Part shown: in pieces, positions 1-12,843 of the stretch | Layout: every line of letters starts with the position of its first letter | How positions within the stretch are numbered: position 1 is the first letter of the stretch | Assembly (NCBI RefSeq): GCF_003534205.1 | Contig: NZ_CP011102.1 | Coordinates: forward strand, 325,001 to 389,000 | Length of the DNA: 64,000 nt | From: Listeria weihenstephanensis | Lineage (GTDB): Bacteria; Bacillota; Bacilli; Lactobacillales; Listeriaceae | Reading direction: 5' to 3' | The notes under the pieces: model-generated | What the model was told of the DNA's origin: nothing | The model's input: the letters and a program-made list of their open reading frames with translations, nothing else | Database searches by the model: none | Translations under genes and position numbers: made by a program

Positions 1-245
1 GAGCATATGGGATGTTGAAACATAGTCGGATATTGGCGCAGAAAGAGGCTGCGGACGCTATTTCTGATTTGCGGCTGGGTGTGCAGATGGGATATGTTGA
101 GCATATACCTAGTCAAAAGGTCAATGAACTGATATTATTTTCGCAACCAGCTTTTTTGCGAAAGTTTGCGCAGCGGGATATGAATGAATTGGAAGAAAAA
201 GTGATTCGGGCTGCGGCTATCCGAGAAATTTTGGATACATACTAG
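1..245 (+). CDS. mcsB: Protein-arginine kinase McsB, C-terminal fragment (5' end outside window)
   Basis: Only about the last 80 residues are present; the frame is already open at base 3 and ends with TAG at 243-245. The residues match the tail of McsB, the phosphagen-kinase-like enzyme that phosphorylates arginines on CtsR and on misfolded proteins to mark them for ClpCP. The fragment shows the LRLGVQMG block and the RAAAIREIL helix of the C-terminal domain, but the catalytic part is off the window. clpC starts 27 bases downstream, which is the usual ctsR-mcsA-mcsB-clpC operon order, so CtsR control from an upstream promoter is expected but not visible. The ATG at base 12 is internal, not a start. 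Confidence 0.9.
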   Translation, partial: AYGMLKHSRILAQKEAADAISDLRLGVQMGYVEHIPSQKVNELILFSQPAFLRKFAQRDMNELEEKVIRAAAIREILDTY

Positions 246-272
246 CTACGAAAATTGGAGGAGGAAACTACC

Positions 273-2789
273 ATGATGTTTGGGAGATTTACGCAAAGAG
301 CGCAGAAGGTATTGGCTTTGTCACAGGAAGAGGCTATGAGATTGAAGCATAGCAATTTGGGAACGGAACATATTTTGTTGGGATTGGTTCGTGAGGGTGA
401 GGGTATCGCTGCGAAGGCGTTATATGAGCTTGGAATTAGTTCGGATAAGGTGCAAAAGGAAGTAGAGACTTTGATCGGTGAGGGTGAGACTGCTGTTCAA
501 ACGATTCAATATACGCCGCGTGCGAAAAAAGTAATTGAGTTATCGATGGATGAGGCGCGGAAACTTGGCCATACGTATGTTGGGACGGAGCATATCTTGC
601 TTGGCCTGATTCGTGAGGGTGAGGGAATTGCGGCTCGTGTGCTTGGAAATCTTGGTGTGAGCTTGAATAAGGCGCGTCAACAGGTATTGCAATTGCTTGG
701 TGGCGGGGACGGTGCGGCTTCTGGTCGTTCGACGAATACGCAAGCGACGCCGACTTTGGATAGCTTGGCGCGGGACTTGACGGTGATTGCGCGGGAAGAG
801 AATTTGGATCCCGTGATTGGGCGTTCGAAGGAGATTCAGCGTGTGATTGAGGTGCTTAGTCGCCGGACGAAGAATAATCCGGTTTTGATTGGGGAGCCTG
901 GTGTTGGTAAAACGGCGATTGCGGAAGGTTTAGCGCAACAAATTGTGCATAATGAGGTGCCGGAAACGTTGCGTGGAAAACGTGTGATGACGCTCGATAT
1001 GGGTACGGTTGTTGCTGGAACGAAATACCGCGGTGAATTTGAGGATCGCTTGAAAAAAGTGATGGATGAGATTCGTCAAGCTGGAAATGTTATTTTGTTT
1101 ATTGATGAATTGCATACGTTGATTGGTGCTGGGGGCGCGGAAGGTGCGATTGATGCATCGAACATTTTGAAACCGTCGCTTGCTCGTGGTGAGTTGCAAT
1201 GTATTGGTGCGACAACGCTTGATGAGTATCGCAAGTATATTGAAAAGGATGCTGCGCTTGAGAGACGTTTCCAACCGATTCGTGTGGAGGAGCCAACTGT
1301 GGATGAGTCGATTCAAATTTTGCGGGGGCTTCGGGATCGTTATGAGGCGCATCACCGGGTTGCAATTACGGATGCGGCGGTTGAGGCGGCGGTTAGATTG
1401 TCGGATCGGTATATTTCGGATCGTTTCTTGCCGGATAAAGCGATTGACGTGATTGATGAGGCGGGTTCGAAGGTACGTTTGAAGGCTTATACGACGCCTG
1501 CGAATGTGAAGGAAATGGAATCGAACTTGGCGGAATTGAAGAAAGAGAAGGATGCGGCGGTCCAGGGTCAAGAGTTTGAGAAGGCGGCTTCATTGCGAGA
1601 TAAGGAACAGCGCTTAAGACGTGAGTTGACGGAGAAGAAGAAGGACTGGCATGCGAAACAGGGTCAGGATAATAGTGAAGTGACGGAAGAGATTGTTGCT
1701 GAGGTTGTGGCGAGTTGGACGGGTATTCCGGTTACGAAACTGGGTGAGACGGAGACGGATAAATTGCTGAATATGGAGTCGTTGCTTCATAAGCGTGTGA
1801 TTGGGCAAGAGGAGGCTGTTAAGGCGGTTTCTCTGGCTGTGAGACGTGCGCGTGCGGGACTTAAGGATCCGAAGCGCCCGATTGGTTCGTTTATCTTCTT
1901 GGGACCTACTGGTGTTGGTAAAACGGAATTGGCGCGTGCGGTTGCCGAATCGATGTTTGGTGACGAGGAAGCGATGATCCGGATTGATATGTCGGAGTAT
2001 ATGGAGAAATTCTCGACGGCGCGTCTTGTTGGGGCTCCTCCAGGCTATGTTGGTTATGAAGAGGGCGGCCAGTTGACGGAGAAAATTCGCCAAAAACCTT
2101 ACTCGGTTCTACTTTTAGATGAGATTGAAAAAGCGCATCCTGATGTGTTTAATATGTTGCTGCAAGTTTTAGATGACGGGCGTTTGACGGATTCTAAAGG
2201 TCGCGTTGTTGATTTCCGAAATACGGTGATTATTATGACGTCGAATATCGGTGCGCAGGAGCTGAAGGATGATAAATCGGTTGGCTTCAACGTTTCTGAT
2301 ATGACGAAGGATCATAAGGCGATGCAACACCGGATGCTGCAAGAGTTGAAAAAGGCGTTCCGTCCTGAGTTTATTAACCGGATTGATGAATCGATTGTGT
2401 TCCATTCGCTAAATGAGAAGGAATTGAAAGAAATCGTGACGTTGCTTACGGAACAGTTGACGAAGCGTCTTGGCGAACGTAATATCCATGTGAGTTTGAC
2501 GGAGAGTGCGAAGGCTAAAATTGCGAAGGATGGTTATGATCCGGAGTATGGTGCGCGTCCGCTGAAACGGGCAATTCAGAAAAATGTGGAGGATCGTTTG
2601 TCGGAAGAGTTGTTGCGTGGAACGGTTAAGGTTGGCGATACGGTCGTTATTGGGACTAAAGCTGGCGAGTTGACGGTTACGGTTAAGGCGAAGAAGAAAG
2701 CTCCTGCAGCTAAGAAGAAAACGACGACAACAGCTACGAAGGCAAAAGCGAAGGCGAAACCTAAAGCGAAGCCTGCTAAATCGGAGTAA
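273..2789 (+). CDS. clpC: ATP-dependent Clp protease ATP-binding subunit ClpC
   Basis: HSP100 unfoldase that feeds arginine-phosphorylated and adaptor-bound proteins to ClpP. Domains in order: two N-terminal Clp_N repeats (about residues 1-140), AAA module 1 with Walker A GEPGVGKT near residue 207 and Walker B ILFIDE, a UVR-type coiled middle region ([15 protein letters not shown]), then AAA module 2 with GPTGVGKT near 545 and [10 protein letters not shown]. The start at 273 (MMFGRF) follows a GGAGGAGG site; an upstream TTG at 255 overlaps that site and is unlikely. It is the last gene of the mcsB operon and is followed by a strong terminator. The final 33 or so residues are almost entirely Lys, Ala, Pro and Thr, which is unusual for a ClpC tail. 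Confidence 0.97.
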   Translation: MMFGRFTQRAQKVLALSQEEAMRLKHSNLGTEHILLGLVREGEGIAAKALYELGISSDKVQKEVETLIGEGETAVQTIQYTPRAKKVIELSMDEARKLGHTYVGTEHILLGLIREGEGIAARVLGNLGVSLNKARQQVLQLLGGGDGAASGRSTNTQATPTLDSLARDLTVIAREENLDPVIGRSKEIQRVIEVLSRRTKNNPVLIGEPGVGKTAIAEGLAQQIVHNEVPETLRGKRVMTLDMGTVVAGTKYRGEFEDRLKKVMDEIRQAGNVILFIDELHTLIGAGGAEGAIDASNILKPSLARGELQCIGATTLDEYRKYIEKDAALERRFQPIRVEEPTVDESIQILRGLRDRYEAHHRVAITDAAVEAAVRLSDRYISDRFLPDKAIDVIDEAGSKVRLKAYTTPANVKEMESNLAELKKEKDAAVQGQEFEKAASLRDKEQRLRRELTEKKKDWHAKQGQDNSEVTEEIVAEVVASWTGIPVTKLGETETDKLLNMESLLHKRVIGQEEAVKAVSLAVRRARAGLKDPKRPIGSFIFLGPTGVGKTELARAVAESMFGDEEAMIRIDMSEYMEKFSTARLVGAPPGYVGYEEGGQLTEKIRQKPYSVLLLDEIEKAHPDVFNMLLQVLDDGRLTDSKGRVVDFRNTVIIMTSNIGAQELKDDKSVGFNVSDMTKDHKAMQHRMLQELKKAFRPEFINRIDESIVFHSLNEKELKEIVTLLTEQLTKRLGERNIHVSLTESAKAKIAKDGYDPEYGARPLKRAIQKNVEDRLSEELLRGTVKVGDTVVIGTKAGELTVTVKAKKKAPAAKKKTTTTATKAKAKAKPKAKPAKSE

Positions 2790-2800
2790 TTGAAATTTTG

Positions 2801-2845
2801 AAAAGTGATGGGAATCTGAAACTGGATTGCCATCACTTTTTTTAT
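2801..2845 (+). terminator. Rho-independent terminator of the clpC operon
   Basis: Perfect 11-bp inverted repeat AAAAGTGATGG / CCATCACTTTT with an 18-nt loop, followed by a run of T. It begins 12 bases after the clpC stop. Confidence 0.9.
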
Positions 2846-2922
2846 TTTAGGGTTATTGCTTGTGTTGGAGTGGGGTTTAAGGTTTATACTGAGATTGTAT
2901 GAATTTGAAGGAGGACGAGGAT

Positions 2923-3927
2923 ATGGAATATATGAAGTTTGGGAATACGGGTATGGATGTTTCGCGGATTTGTTTAGGGGCGATGGGATTTGGAGATCCG
3001 AAAAAATGGGTGCATAAGTGGGTTTTAGATGATGAGGGTAGTCGTCCAGTGATTAAGAAAGCGCTTGATTTAGGGATTAATTTTTTTGATACGGCGAATA
3101 TTTATTCTTTGGGCGAGAGTGAACGGGTTCTTGGAAAGGCTTTGAAGGATTTTGCGAAGCGGGATGATATTGTGCTGGCGACGAAGGTTCATGGGGATAT
3201 GCGCCCTGGGCAGCCTAATAGTGGTGGGCTTTCGCGTAAGGCGATTTTGACGGAGATTGATCATAGTTTGGAGCGGTTGGGGACGGATTATGTAGATTTG
3301 TATATTATTCATCGCTGGGATTATGATACGCCGATTGAGGAGACGATGGAAGCGCTGCATGATGTGGTGAAGTCCGGGAAGGTGCGGTATATTGGGGCGA
3401 GTGCGATGTATGCGTGGCAATTCCAGAAGGCGCAGCGTGTGGCGGAGCGTAATGGTTGGACGAAATTCGTGTCGATGCAGAATCATTATAATATGATTTA
3501 TCGGGAAGAGGAGCGGGAGATGGTGCCGTTTTGCCGGGATGAGAAAATTGCGTTGACGCCGTATAGTCCGCTTGCTTCTGGTCGTTTGACGCGTGATTGG
3601 TCGGAAACGAGTCTTCGTTCGGAGACGGATCAGGTGCAACATTCGAAATATGATGGCATGATGGAGGCGGATCGTTTGATTGTGGAGCGGTTGGCGGAGG
3701 TTGCGGTGAACCATGGTGTGACGCGGGATAAGATTGCGCTTGCTTGGTTGTTGAATAAGGATCAGGTGGTGTCACCGATTATTGGGGCGCAGAAAGAGAG
3801 TCATTTGGAGAGTGCGGTTGCAGCGCTTGATGTGGAGTTGACGCTTGCTGAGATGCGTTATTTGGAAGAATTGTATGTACCGCATCCTGTAGTTGGGCTG
3901 ATTCCAGACCCGAAAAGTGTTTTGTGA
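2923..3927 (+). CDS. Aldo/keto reductase family oxidoreductase
   Basis: NADPH-dependent oxidoreductase of the aldo/keto reductase superfamily, probably cytosolic; the substrate cannot be told. About 334 residues, typical for the YdhF/GSP69-type group. Catalytic features seen: DTANIYSLGESE (Asp and Tyr of the tetrad), a Lys in VLATKVHG, and His in DLYIIHRWD. The C-terminal half carries the coenzyme-binding SPLASGRLT and IGAQKESHLE blocks. The start at 2923 is chosen because AAGGAGG lies at 2908-2914; the ATG at 2899 lies before that site. It is a single gene between the clpC terminator and rph, on the same strand, with strongly G/T-ending codons like its neighbours. Confidence 0.85.
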   Translation: MEYMKFGNTGMDVSRICLGAMGFGDPKKWVHKWVLDDEGSRPVIKKALDLGINFFDTANIYSLGESERVLGKALKDFAKRDDIVLATKVHGDMRPGQPNSGGLSRKAILTEIDHSLERLGTDYVDLYIIHRWDYDTPIEETMEALHDVVKSGKVRYIGASAMYAWQFQKAQRVAERNGWTKFVSMQNHYNMIYREEEREMVPFCRDEKIALTPYSPLASGRLTRDWSETSLRSETDQVQHSKYDGMMEADRLIVERLAEVAVNHGVTRDKIALAWLLNKDQVVSPIIGAQKESHLESAVAALDVELTLAEMRYLEELYVPHPVVGLIPDPKSVL

Positions 3928-3974
3928 TCTCTCCTTAATTTAATTATAGCATGAAAAAAAGTAATAATATAGAC

Positions 3975-6637
<2,663 letters not shown>

Positions 6638-6643
6638 AAATTG

Positions 6644-6668
6644 GAGGGCGTGATTGCCTTCTTTTTTT
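6644..6668 (+). terminator. Terminator after rph
   Basis: Short stem GAGGGC / GCCTTC (one G-U pair) with a 6-nt loop and seven T; it begins 7 bases after the rph stop. Confidence 0.7.
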
Positions 6669-6782
6669 GCGTGAAAAAGGGAGAATCAGGCTTGAAAATG
6701 GAATTTTGATGTTGGGTGATTTTTGTGGCGGGAAGTGTGGTAAAATAGGGACAGATATGAAAATTGGAAGGTGATTTTTAGC

Positions 6783-8156
6783 ATGGCGAAAGCGAAGCGT
6801 AGTGTGAAATTTATGTGTCAGGAATGTGGATATGAGTCGCCGAAATGGATGGGGAAATGCCCGAATTGTGGGGCGTGGAATCAGATGGTGGAGATGCTTG
6901 AGCCGACGAAAAAGGGACGGTCATCGTTTACGCATACGGAGGAACCTTCTGCGGCTGTGCCGATTACGAAAATTACGAGCGATAATGAGCCGCGGTTTTT
7001 GACGCAGATGCCGGAGCTTAATCGGGTGCTTGGCGGCGGTGTTGTGCAGGGTTCGATGGTGCTCGTTGGTGGGGATCCGGGAATCGGGAAATCGACGTTG
7101 TTGTTACAGGTTTCGGCGCAACTGACGACGACGGGGAAACGGGTGCTTTATATTTCTGGTGAGGAATCGGTGAAACAGACGAAGTTGCGGGCGGAGCGGT
7201 TGCTCGTGACGGGGGACAATTTGTATGTGTATGCGGAGACGAATTTGGAGGCTATTCAGCAGACGATTCAGCATGTGAAGCCGGATTTCGTGATTATTGA
7301 TTCGATTCAGACGGTGTATCATCCGGATGTAACGAGTGCGGCGGGAAGTGTGTCGCAGGTTCGGGAGTGTACGGCGGAGTTGATGCGGATCGCGAAGGGC
7401 GGCAATATTGCGGTGTTTATCGTGGGGCATGTGACGAAGGAAGGCGCGATTGCTGGACCTCGGATGCTCGAACATATGGTGGATACGGTGCTTTATTTTG
7501 AAGGCGAGCGCCATCATGCGTACCGAATTTTGCGGGCGGTGAAGAACCGGTTTGGGTCGACGAATGAAATCGGGATTTTTGAGATGCGCGATATTGGGTT
7601 AGTGGAGGTCGCGAATCCGTCGGAGGTTTTTTTGGAGGAACGGCTGGACGGGGCTTCGGGCTCGACGGTGGTTGTTTCGATGGAGGGCACGCGGCCGATT
7701 CTAGTTGAGATTCAGGCGTTGATTTCGCCGACAATGTTTGGGAATGCGAAACGGATGGCGACGGGGATGGATCACAATAAGGTGTCGCTGATTATGGCGG
7801 TGCTTGAGAAGCGGGTCGGATTGTTGTTGCAGAATCAGGATGCTTATTTGAAGGCGGCTGGTGGTGTGAAGCTGGACGAGCCGGCGATTGATTTGGCGGT
7901 GGCGGTGAGTATTGCGTCGAGTTATAATGATAAGCCTACGAAGAGTACAGACTGTTTTATCGGTGAGATTGGCTTGACTGGTGAGATTAGACGGGTTTCG
8001 CGGATTGAACAGCGTGTGCAAGAGGCTGCGAAATTAGGCTTTAAGCGGATTTTTATTCCGGCGAACAATCAAGGGGAGTGGAAAATTCCGAAAGACGTGA
8101 GTATTATTGGGGTGACAACGCTTGGAGATGCGCTGAGTAAGGCGTTGCCGAAGTGA
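6783..8156 (+). CDS. radA: DNA repair protein RadA (Sms)
   Basis: RecA-related helicase that promotes branch migration of recombination intermediates. About 457 residues. It has the N-terminal C4 zinc finger (CQEC...CPNC), RecA core with Walker [10 protein letters not shown] near residue 105, the RadA-specific KNRFG motif, and a C-terminal Lon-protease-like domain without protease function. The start at 6783 ([10 protein letters not shown]) follows GGAAGG at 6766-6771; a GTG at 6771 would overlap that site. In Bacillus and Listeria it normally sits next to the PIN/TRAM gene, but here a two-gene islet separates them. It is followed by its own terminator. Confidence 0.96.
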   Translation: MAKAKRSVKFMCQECGYESPKWMGKCPNCGAWNQMVEMLEPTKKGRSSFTHTEEPSAAVPITKITSDNEPRFLTQMPELNRVLGGGVVQGSMVLVGGDPGIGKSTLLLQVSAQLTTTGKRVLYISGEESVKQTKLRAERLLVTGDNLYVYAETNLEAIQQTIQHVKPDFVIIDSIQTVYHPDVTSAAGSVSQVRECTAELMRIAKGGNIAVFIVGHVTKEGAIAGPRMLEHMVDTVLYFEGERHHAYRILRAVKNRFGSTNEIGIFEMRDIGLVEVANPSEVFLEERLDGASGSTVVVSMEGTRPILVEIQALISPTMFGNAKRMATGMDHNKVSLIMAVLEKRVGLLLQNQDAYLKAAGGVKLDEPAIDLAVAVSIASSYNDKPTKSTDCFIGEIGLTGEIRRVSRIEQRVQEAAKLGFKRIFIPANNQGEWKIPKDVSIIGVTTLGDALSKALPK

Positions 8157-8180
8157 TTTGTTTATAGTGTAGAATATGAA

Positions 8181-8211
8181 AAGGCGCCTGTAGTTTACAG
8201 GTGTCTTTTTT
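8181..8211 (+). terminator. Terminator after radA
   Basis: 12-bp stem AAGGCGCCTGTA / TACAGGTGTCTT with two G-U pairs and a 3-nt loop, followed by T-run. Confidence 0.85.
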
Positions 8212-8269
8212 GTAATGATTAACAAGTGATAAAAGTTCATAAAATCGTCATATTTTAGAGGAGACTAAT

Positions 8270-8311
8270 ATGTATTTCTTATATTGGGAGTGTAGAAGCG
8301 ACAATATGTAA
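8270..8311 (+). CDS. Possible 13-codon leader or remnant ORF
   Basis: A very short frame encoding MYFLYWECRSDNM, with AGAGGAG at 8257-8263 spaced six bases from the ATG, which is an excellent ribosome-binding site. It lies in the AT-rich gap between the radA terminator and the beta-helix gene. It may be a leader peptide, or the surviving start of a gene lost when the islet was formed. No function is assigned; only the initiation signal supports it. Confidence 0.25.
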   Translation: MYFLYWECRSDNM

Positions 8312-8362
8312 ATGATATGATTACAATGTTAGATAAGATATTTTATGAATGGGGTGAGTACT

Positions 8363-9850
8363 ATGGTTTTGATCAACGTGAAAGATATAGGTGCTATCGG
8401 GGATGGAAAAGCAGATGATACAGATAAAATTATTTTAGCGATTAGCATATTACGCAAATCTTCGTGGGAGGGTCTTGAAGGAGGAGGTACTCTATTCTTT
8501 CCAGCTGGAAAATACAAAGTTACAAAAACAATACGAATTGTAAATCATGGCATAGATATAGTGGGGGAACAGGCAGTCAATACGCTAATCATTCCAAGTG
8601 ATAATTTTGTTGGAGATACCGTATTTGATTTTACTTTTTATGGTGCTGAGACTGAATGGGACTGGAGTTACATACGAAATAATAAGGTTCGCAATCTTGG
8701 TTTTTTGGGAAAAAATAGTTCGCTGTTAGAAAATCCACCAGATATGATTCGAATGGATAAAGGTTATGACTTAAACAGGTTTGAGAGTTTATATTTTGAA
8801 GATATTTTTAGCACGGCAATAAAATTAATAAATACGACTAAAATAGCTCCAACGGAAACCGTAGGGCAAGGAACTACGATTCAAGACGTAATGATAGTAA
8901 ACAAAGCGGTGAGTCTTTCTAAAGCCACAAAACCACTTATTTCGATGGAGAATCAGAATGAGTGTTATCTGAATACAATTAAAATACTAGCAGGTGACAA
9001 AAGCTGGTCGCAGTATCCTAAAAGAACTGGTGTGCAATTAGCTGGTTGTCAAGGTATAACGATACGAGCAAACTCTTTTTCAATTATGGAGTCTCCAGCT
9101 ATTTTTATCACTACTGCTAAAACGGATTATCAAACGCAATGCAAAGGTATATTTATTGAGGCGAACACATTTGAAGATATTAAGGCAGAGGCAATCAGTG
9201 TATTGGGTGAACCAGATACTACAACAAGTGAAGGAGAGATCTTAAGATACAATAAGATGGAGAATGTAGTTATATCTGAAAATAGACATTATGGTTTGAA
9301 GGCGACATACCCTATTAAATTAAATTATACTGTAGATGCTATTATTCGTGATAACATTCCTATTAGTCTGGGTAATGAAGCTTGGAAAACACTTGTGTAT
9401 AATAATCAAATACAAAATATTCTGGATAAAGGGACGACTACAATCAGCCATGGTGCTTTTGATGATAGTTCTCTTCGGAGTTGGACTACTCAAAATGACA
9501 TCTTAATAAATAAATTCAATCCAGGGGTGACACTCCAAGAAAAAGCAGCGAATCAAAAATTTATATTAAAAACGGGTTACAAGGGAATTGCGAAATATGG
9601 CTTCGACTTTAAACACATCCATAGTAACGGTGAAGAAGCTTCCATATTGGCTTGGAAAGATATTGTTTTGTCTACCGATTTTATGCTTAAGATGAATCCT
9701 AGAACTGCACTCCCCGCTGCAAAGGAAGATAAGCAAGGGGCACTGTGTTTCGTAAAAGCAGATGCTACAAAAGGTGAAACGAAGGATTCTTTATATATTT
9801 GTATGCAAGATGGCGGGGTCGGCATTTATAAATGGAACAAACTTATGTGA
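8363..9850 (+). CDS. Right-handed parallel beta-helix (pectate-lyase-superfamily) protein
   Basis: About 495 residues with the N-terminal signature of Pectate_lyase_3 proteins (VKDIGAIGDGKADDTDKI, then GGTLFFPAGKYKVTKTI), a fold used by surface-polysaccharide enzymes and phage tailspikes. No signal peptide or membrane segment is seen, so it may be cytoplasmic or released with a particle. The C-terminal LYICMQDGGVGIYKW resembles short end modules of tail or spike proteins, by my inference only. The start at 8363 is preferred because GGGGTGAG lies at 8351-8358; ATG 8345 has no site. Base composition is clearly more AT-rich than radA and the PIN/TRAM gene. It probably forms an operon with the acyltransferase 17 bases downstream. 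Substrate unknown. Confidence 0.7.
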   Translation: MVLINVKDIGAIGDGKADDTDKIILAISILRKSSWEGLEGGGTLFFPAGKYKVTKTIRIVNHGIDIVGEQAVNTLIIPSDNFVGDTVFDFTFYGAETEWDWSYIRNNKVRNLGFLGKNSSLLENPPDMIRMDKGYDLNRFESLYFEDIFSTAIKLINTTKIAPTETVGQGTTIQDVMIVNKAVSLSKATKPLISMENQNECYLNTIKILAGDKSWSQYPKRTGVQLAGCQGITIRANSFSIMESPAIFITTAKTDYQTQCKGIFIEANTFEDIKAEAISVLGEPDTTTSEGEILRYNKMENVVISENRHYGLKATYPIKLNYTVDAIIRDNIPISLGNEAWKTLVYNNQIQNILDKGTTTISHGAFDDSSLRSWTTQNDILINKFNPGVTLQEKAANQKFILKTGYKGIAKYGFDFKHIHSNGEEASILAWKDIVLSTDFMLKMNPRTALPAAKEDKQGALCFVKADATKGETKDSLYICMQDGGVGIYKWNKLM

Positions 9851-9867
9851 AGAAGGTGGATTAATTA

Positions 9868-10878
9868 ATGAATCAGCGACTAATTTGGATAGATAACTTA
9901 AAAGCCTATGGGATAATTTTAGTTGTTATTGGCCATTGTGTTGTACTGTCGGCAGATTATCCATATACTGGACTGCTGATGAAATTGATTTATTCTTTTC
10001 ATATGCCGCTGTTCTTTTTTATCTCGGGATTTTTGTTTCGCGGGAAAGGAACTGGGAATTATTTTTACAAAAAGTGGAAAACGTTGCTTGTTCCATATTT
10101 TATATTTCAGGTCATTTCTGTGCTCTTTATCAATAGTTTTTATTATGTTACAGCTGGGCAATTGGAGCGAGATCCATTGAGCACATTGTTAAGTGTTTTC
10201 TATCTGAATGGTAGCGTTGGGTGGAATGCACCGCTATGGTTTTTAGTGGTTTTATTTATTCTGGATGTGTTGTATTATTTCTTTAGTAGGTTGAGCGAAC
10301 GCACAGGGATACAAATGGCGCTTGTTTTGTTGAGTTGTGTGGTTGGCTGGTTGTTAAGTGAGACTGGTATCAAATTTCCATTTGGATTGCAGATTGTATT
10401 TTCTTGTTTTCTTTTTTATTATTTAGGTAATATGACGAAGAAATACAATGTGTTGAAATTACTATCAAGAAGCTTGGTTGTATATATGTTGCTTTTAACT
10501 TTAGCTGGGAGTTTTCTTATTGGAAGTATGTTCTGGCTTAACGGACCAAGGCTTGTTAGCATGTATGATAATTATTTTGGAACGAATTATATACTTTTTG
10601 TATTAACTGCTCTAAGTGGGATTGTGTTTTCTGTATTGCTTTTTCAAATGGTGCAAAAAGTGGGAGTTTTTACGGTATTTGGGAAAGAGGCTATTATTCT
10701 CATAGGGACGCAGTACTTTGTCTTATTAGGATTTGATGGGGTTTGCAGAGTGATCGGAATCTATTCGCCAGATGTATATTATTTGATTATAAAAGTAATT
10801 GCTATTTTAGCAGGATATGTGATGAGCTTGTATGTATGGGAAAAAATAAGATTGAAGCGAGAAGTTGTGATAGAATAG
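9868..10878 (+). CDS. Membrane acyltransferase, fucose 4-O-acetylase / Acyl_transf_3 family
   Basis: About 336 residues with roughly ten hydrophobic segments. The N-terminus has the family pattern: RLIWIDNLKAYGIILVVIGHC (Asp and the conserved His) and FHMPLFFFISGFLFR. Such proteins O-acylate sugars of surface polysaccharides or peptidoglycan at the membrane. It lacks the extracellular SGNH domain of OatA, so peptidoglycan O-acetylation by this protein alone is not supported. Start ATG follows AAGGTGG. It is AT-rich like its upstream partner and lies 17 bases after it, which suggests joint transfer and a joint role in modifying a cell-surface glycan. Confidence 0.75.
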   Translation: MNQRLIWIDNLKAYGIILVVIGHCVVLSADYPYTGLLMKLIYSFHMPLFFFISGFLFRGKGTGNYFYKKWKTLLVPYFIFQVISVLFINSFYYVTAGQLERDPLSTLLSVFYLNGSVGWNAPLWFLVVLFILDVLYYFFSRLSERTGIQMALVLLSCVVGWLLSETGIKFPFGLQIVFSCFLFYYLGNMTKKYNVLKLLSRSLVVYMLLLTLAGSFLIGSMFWLNGPRLVSMYDNYFGTNYILFVLTALSGIVFSVLLFQMVQKVGVFTVFGKEAIILIGTQYFVLLGFDGVCRVIGIYSPDVYYLIIKVIAILAGYVMSLYVWEKIRLKREVVIE

Positions 10879-10973
10879 AATATTATTTCTTTGGTGATAT
10901 GAAATCTGAAAAATGATTTTGTATCACTATTTTTGTGGGCTGCGGTGAACCATTTATTTTATACTCGTTTTAA

Positions 10974-11003
10974 TTGCCGTAGAGCCTTTAAGTAGTGTAG
11001 AAT
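10974..11003 (+). promoter_or_regulatory. Putative promoter for the PIN/TRAM-ispD-ispF genes
   Basis: TTGCCG at 10974-10979, 18-nt spacer, TAGAAT at 10998-11003; the next start codon is 47 bases downstream. This gives the downstream operon its own promoter despite the islet. Confidence 0.5.
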
Positions 11004-11049
11004 GAAGGGGTATGAACTTTATTAAAAAGATGGGAAAGGAGGAGAGATA

Positions 11050-12123
11050 ATGCTGAAATGGGTCATTAGAATTTGTTTTATGATTATTGGCGGTACGATC
11101 GGCGTGATTAGTTTGCCTGAACTTTGGGAAGCTGTTGGTGTAGCAGATATTTTTGTCATTAATAATCCTTATACAGACGCTTTGGTTGGTGCACTTATAT
11201 TTTATCTTATTACTTTTTGGGCGGTGAAGTATGTTGTTGCTGCTCTGAACTGGTTGGAGAATGGGCTTACGAGCACTTCTAACACAGTGATTATTTATGG
11301 CGGTCTGGGGCTTATGATTGGTTTGGTGCTTGCTTTTTTTGCGGGAAATGCATTAACGCAGACAAAAATTCCGATTTTGAATTCTGTTGTGCCGATTATT
11401 TTGACGCTGGTGCTTGGTTATTTGGGCTTCCGTGTTGGGATTAGTAGGCGTGCGGAATGGGGCAACTTATTTGCGAATCGCGGTGTGAAGAAGAAGACTC
11501 CTGAGGAAGTGAAGGATGAGGCTACAGCGGCGCGTGAGTATAAGATTTTGGATACGAGTGTGATTATCGATGGTCGGATTGCGGATATTTTGGCAACGGG
11601 TTTCCTTGATGGGACGATTGTGATTCCGTTGTTTGTTTTGGCGGAGTTGCAGCATATTGCGGATTCGTCGGATACTTTGAAGCGGACGCGTGGTCGTCGT
11701 GGATTGGATATTTTGAACCGATTGCAGAAAGAGGAATCGATCAAGGTCGAGATGTATGAGGGCGATTTTGAGGAGATTTCGGAAGTGGATAGCAAGCTTG
11801 TGAAATTGGCAAAAGTGATGCAAGGAAAAGTCGTGACGAATGATTATAATCTGAATAAAGTTTGTGAATTTCAGAATGTCGCGGTTTTAAATATTAATGA
11901 CTTGGCGAATGCGGTGAAACCTGTCGTGTTGCCGGGTGAGAAGATGACGGTTCTCGTTGTGAAGGATGGTAAGGAGCACAATCAAGGTGTGGCTTATTTG
12001 GACGATGGAACGATGATTGTTGTTGAGGATGGTCGCAAGTTTATTAATGATACGATTCAGGTGGAGGTAACGAGTGTGTTGCAGACTTCTGCTGGTCGGA
12101 TGATTTTTGCAAAACCGGCTTAA
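11050..12123 (+). CDS. PIN/TRAM-domain membrane protein (YacL family)
   Basis: About 357 residues. Four N-terminal membrane helices (residues about 1-135) are followed by a PIN nuclease-like domain beginning at [17 protein letters not shown], which contains the acidic active-site residues, and a C-terminal TRAM domain. It is the YacL/PilT-like protein found beside radA and ispD across Bacillota. A membrane-tethered ribonuclease role is inferred from the domains; the substrate is not known. The start ATG follows AAAGGAGGAGAG. It is the first gene of a run with ispD (24 bases downstream) and ispF. Confidence 0.88.
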   Translation: MLKWVIRICFMIIGGTIGVISLPELWEAVGVADIFVINNPYTDALVGALIFYLITFWAVKYVVAALNWLENGLTSTSNTVIIYGGLGLMIGLVLAFFAGNALTQTKIPILNSVVPIILTLVLGYLGFRVGISRRAEWGNLFANRGVKKKTPEEVKDEATAAREYKILDTSVIIDGRIADILATGFLDGTIVIPLFVLAELQHIADSSDTLKRTRGRRGLDILNRLQKEESIKVEMYEGDFEEISEVDSKLVKLAKVMQGKVVTNDYNLNKVCEFQNVAVLNINDLANAVKPVVLPGEKMTVLVVKDGKEHNQGVAYLDDGTMIVVEDGRKFINDTIQVEVTSVLQTSAGRMIFAKPA

Positions 12124-12147
12124 TTTGGACTTTAGGAGTAATGCTTG

Positions 12148-12843
12148 ATGAAATATGAATTGATTCTTTTGGCCGCGGGTCAGGGAAAACGAATGGAATT
12201 GGGACGGAATAAAATGTGGCTGGAACTTTCGGGGCATGTTTTGTTTTTGCATACGATTCGGACGTTTTTAGAGGATGATGCTTGTTGCCGGATTGTGGTT
12301 GTGGCACAGGAAGATGAGCTTGCGTATGTGCAGGCGATGATTGATGAGCTGCATGTGGAAAAGGAGATTTTGATTGTGATGGGAGGCTCGGAGCGACAGT
12401 ATAGTGTGGCGAAGGGGCTCGCGGAATGTGGTCAGATGGCGGACGTTGTTTTGGTGCATGACGGGGCGCGGCCTTTTGTGGATCAGGCGATGATTGATCG
12501 GTTGTTGGATGACGTTGCTGTGCACGGCGCGACGATTTGTGGGATGCCTGTGAAGGATACGATGAAACGGGTGCGAAACGGCATGGTGGAAGAGACGATT
12601 GATCGCTCGGTGTTATGGCAAGTACAGACGCCGCAAGCTTTTCGGACGGAGATTTTGAAGCGGGCACACGAGATTGCGCACGAGGCGGATTTTCTAGGAA
12701 CGGATGAGGCTAGTCTTGTGGAACGGCTTGGTGTGACGGTTCATATGGTCGAGGGCAGTTACAATAATATGAAGGTGACGACGCCTGAGGATGTTGCTTT
12801 TGCGGAAGCGATTTTGCAGGAGAAATGGAGGGATCGGATATGA
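12148..12843 (+). CDS. ispD: 2-C-methyl-D-erythritol 4-phosphate cytidylyltransferase
   Basis: Third step of the MEP isoprenoid pathway: MEP + CTP to CDP-ME + PPi. 231 residues with the nucleotide-binding LAAGQGKRM loop at the N-terminus, [11 protein letters not shown] in the middle and VKDTMKRV before the dimer arm; ends with the usual [10 protein letters not shown] block. The start at 12148 is chosen because TAGGAG lies at 12133-12138. Its stop overlaps the ispF start (ATGA, 12840-12843), so the two are translationally coupled. Isoprenoids from this route feed the quinone made by the EET locus later in the window. Confidence 0.96.
   Translation: MKYELILLAAGQGKRMELGRNKMWLELSGHVLFLHTIRTFLEDDACCRIVVVAQEDELAYVQAMIDELHVEKEILIVMGGSERQYSVAKGLAECGQMADVVLVHDGARPFVDQAMIDRLLDDVAVHGATICGMPVKDTMKRVRNGMVEETIDRSVLWQVQTPQAFRTEILKRAHEIAHEADFLGTDEASLVERLGVTVHMVEGSYNNMKVTTPEDVAFAEAILQEKWRDRI

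Noticed and set aside
930-1571. Long minus-strand frame (213 codons) inside clpC, and similar ones in rph and rpoC
   Set aside because: Shadows produced by the codon bias of the real genes on the other strand; no initiation signals or recognisable domains.
9868-10878. Assignment of the acyltransferase as OatA (peptidoglycan O-acetyltransferase)
   Set aside because: The C-terminal SGNH esterase-like domain of OatA is missing; only the membrane acyltransferase part is present.
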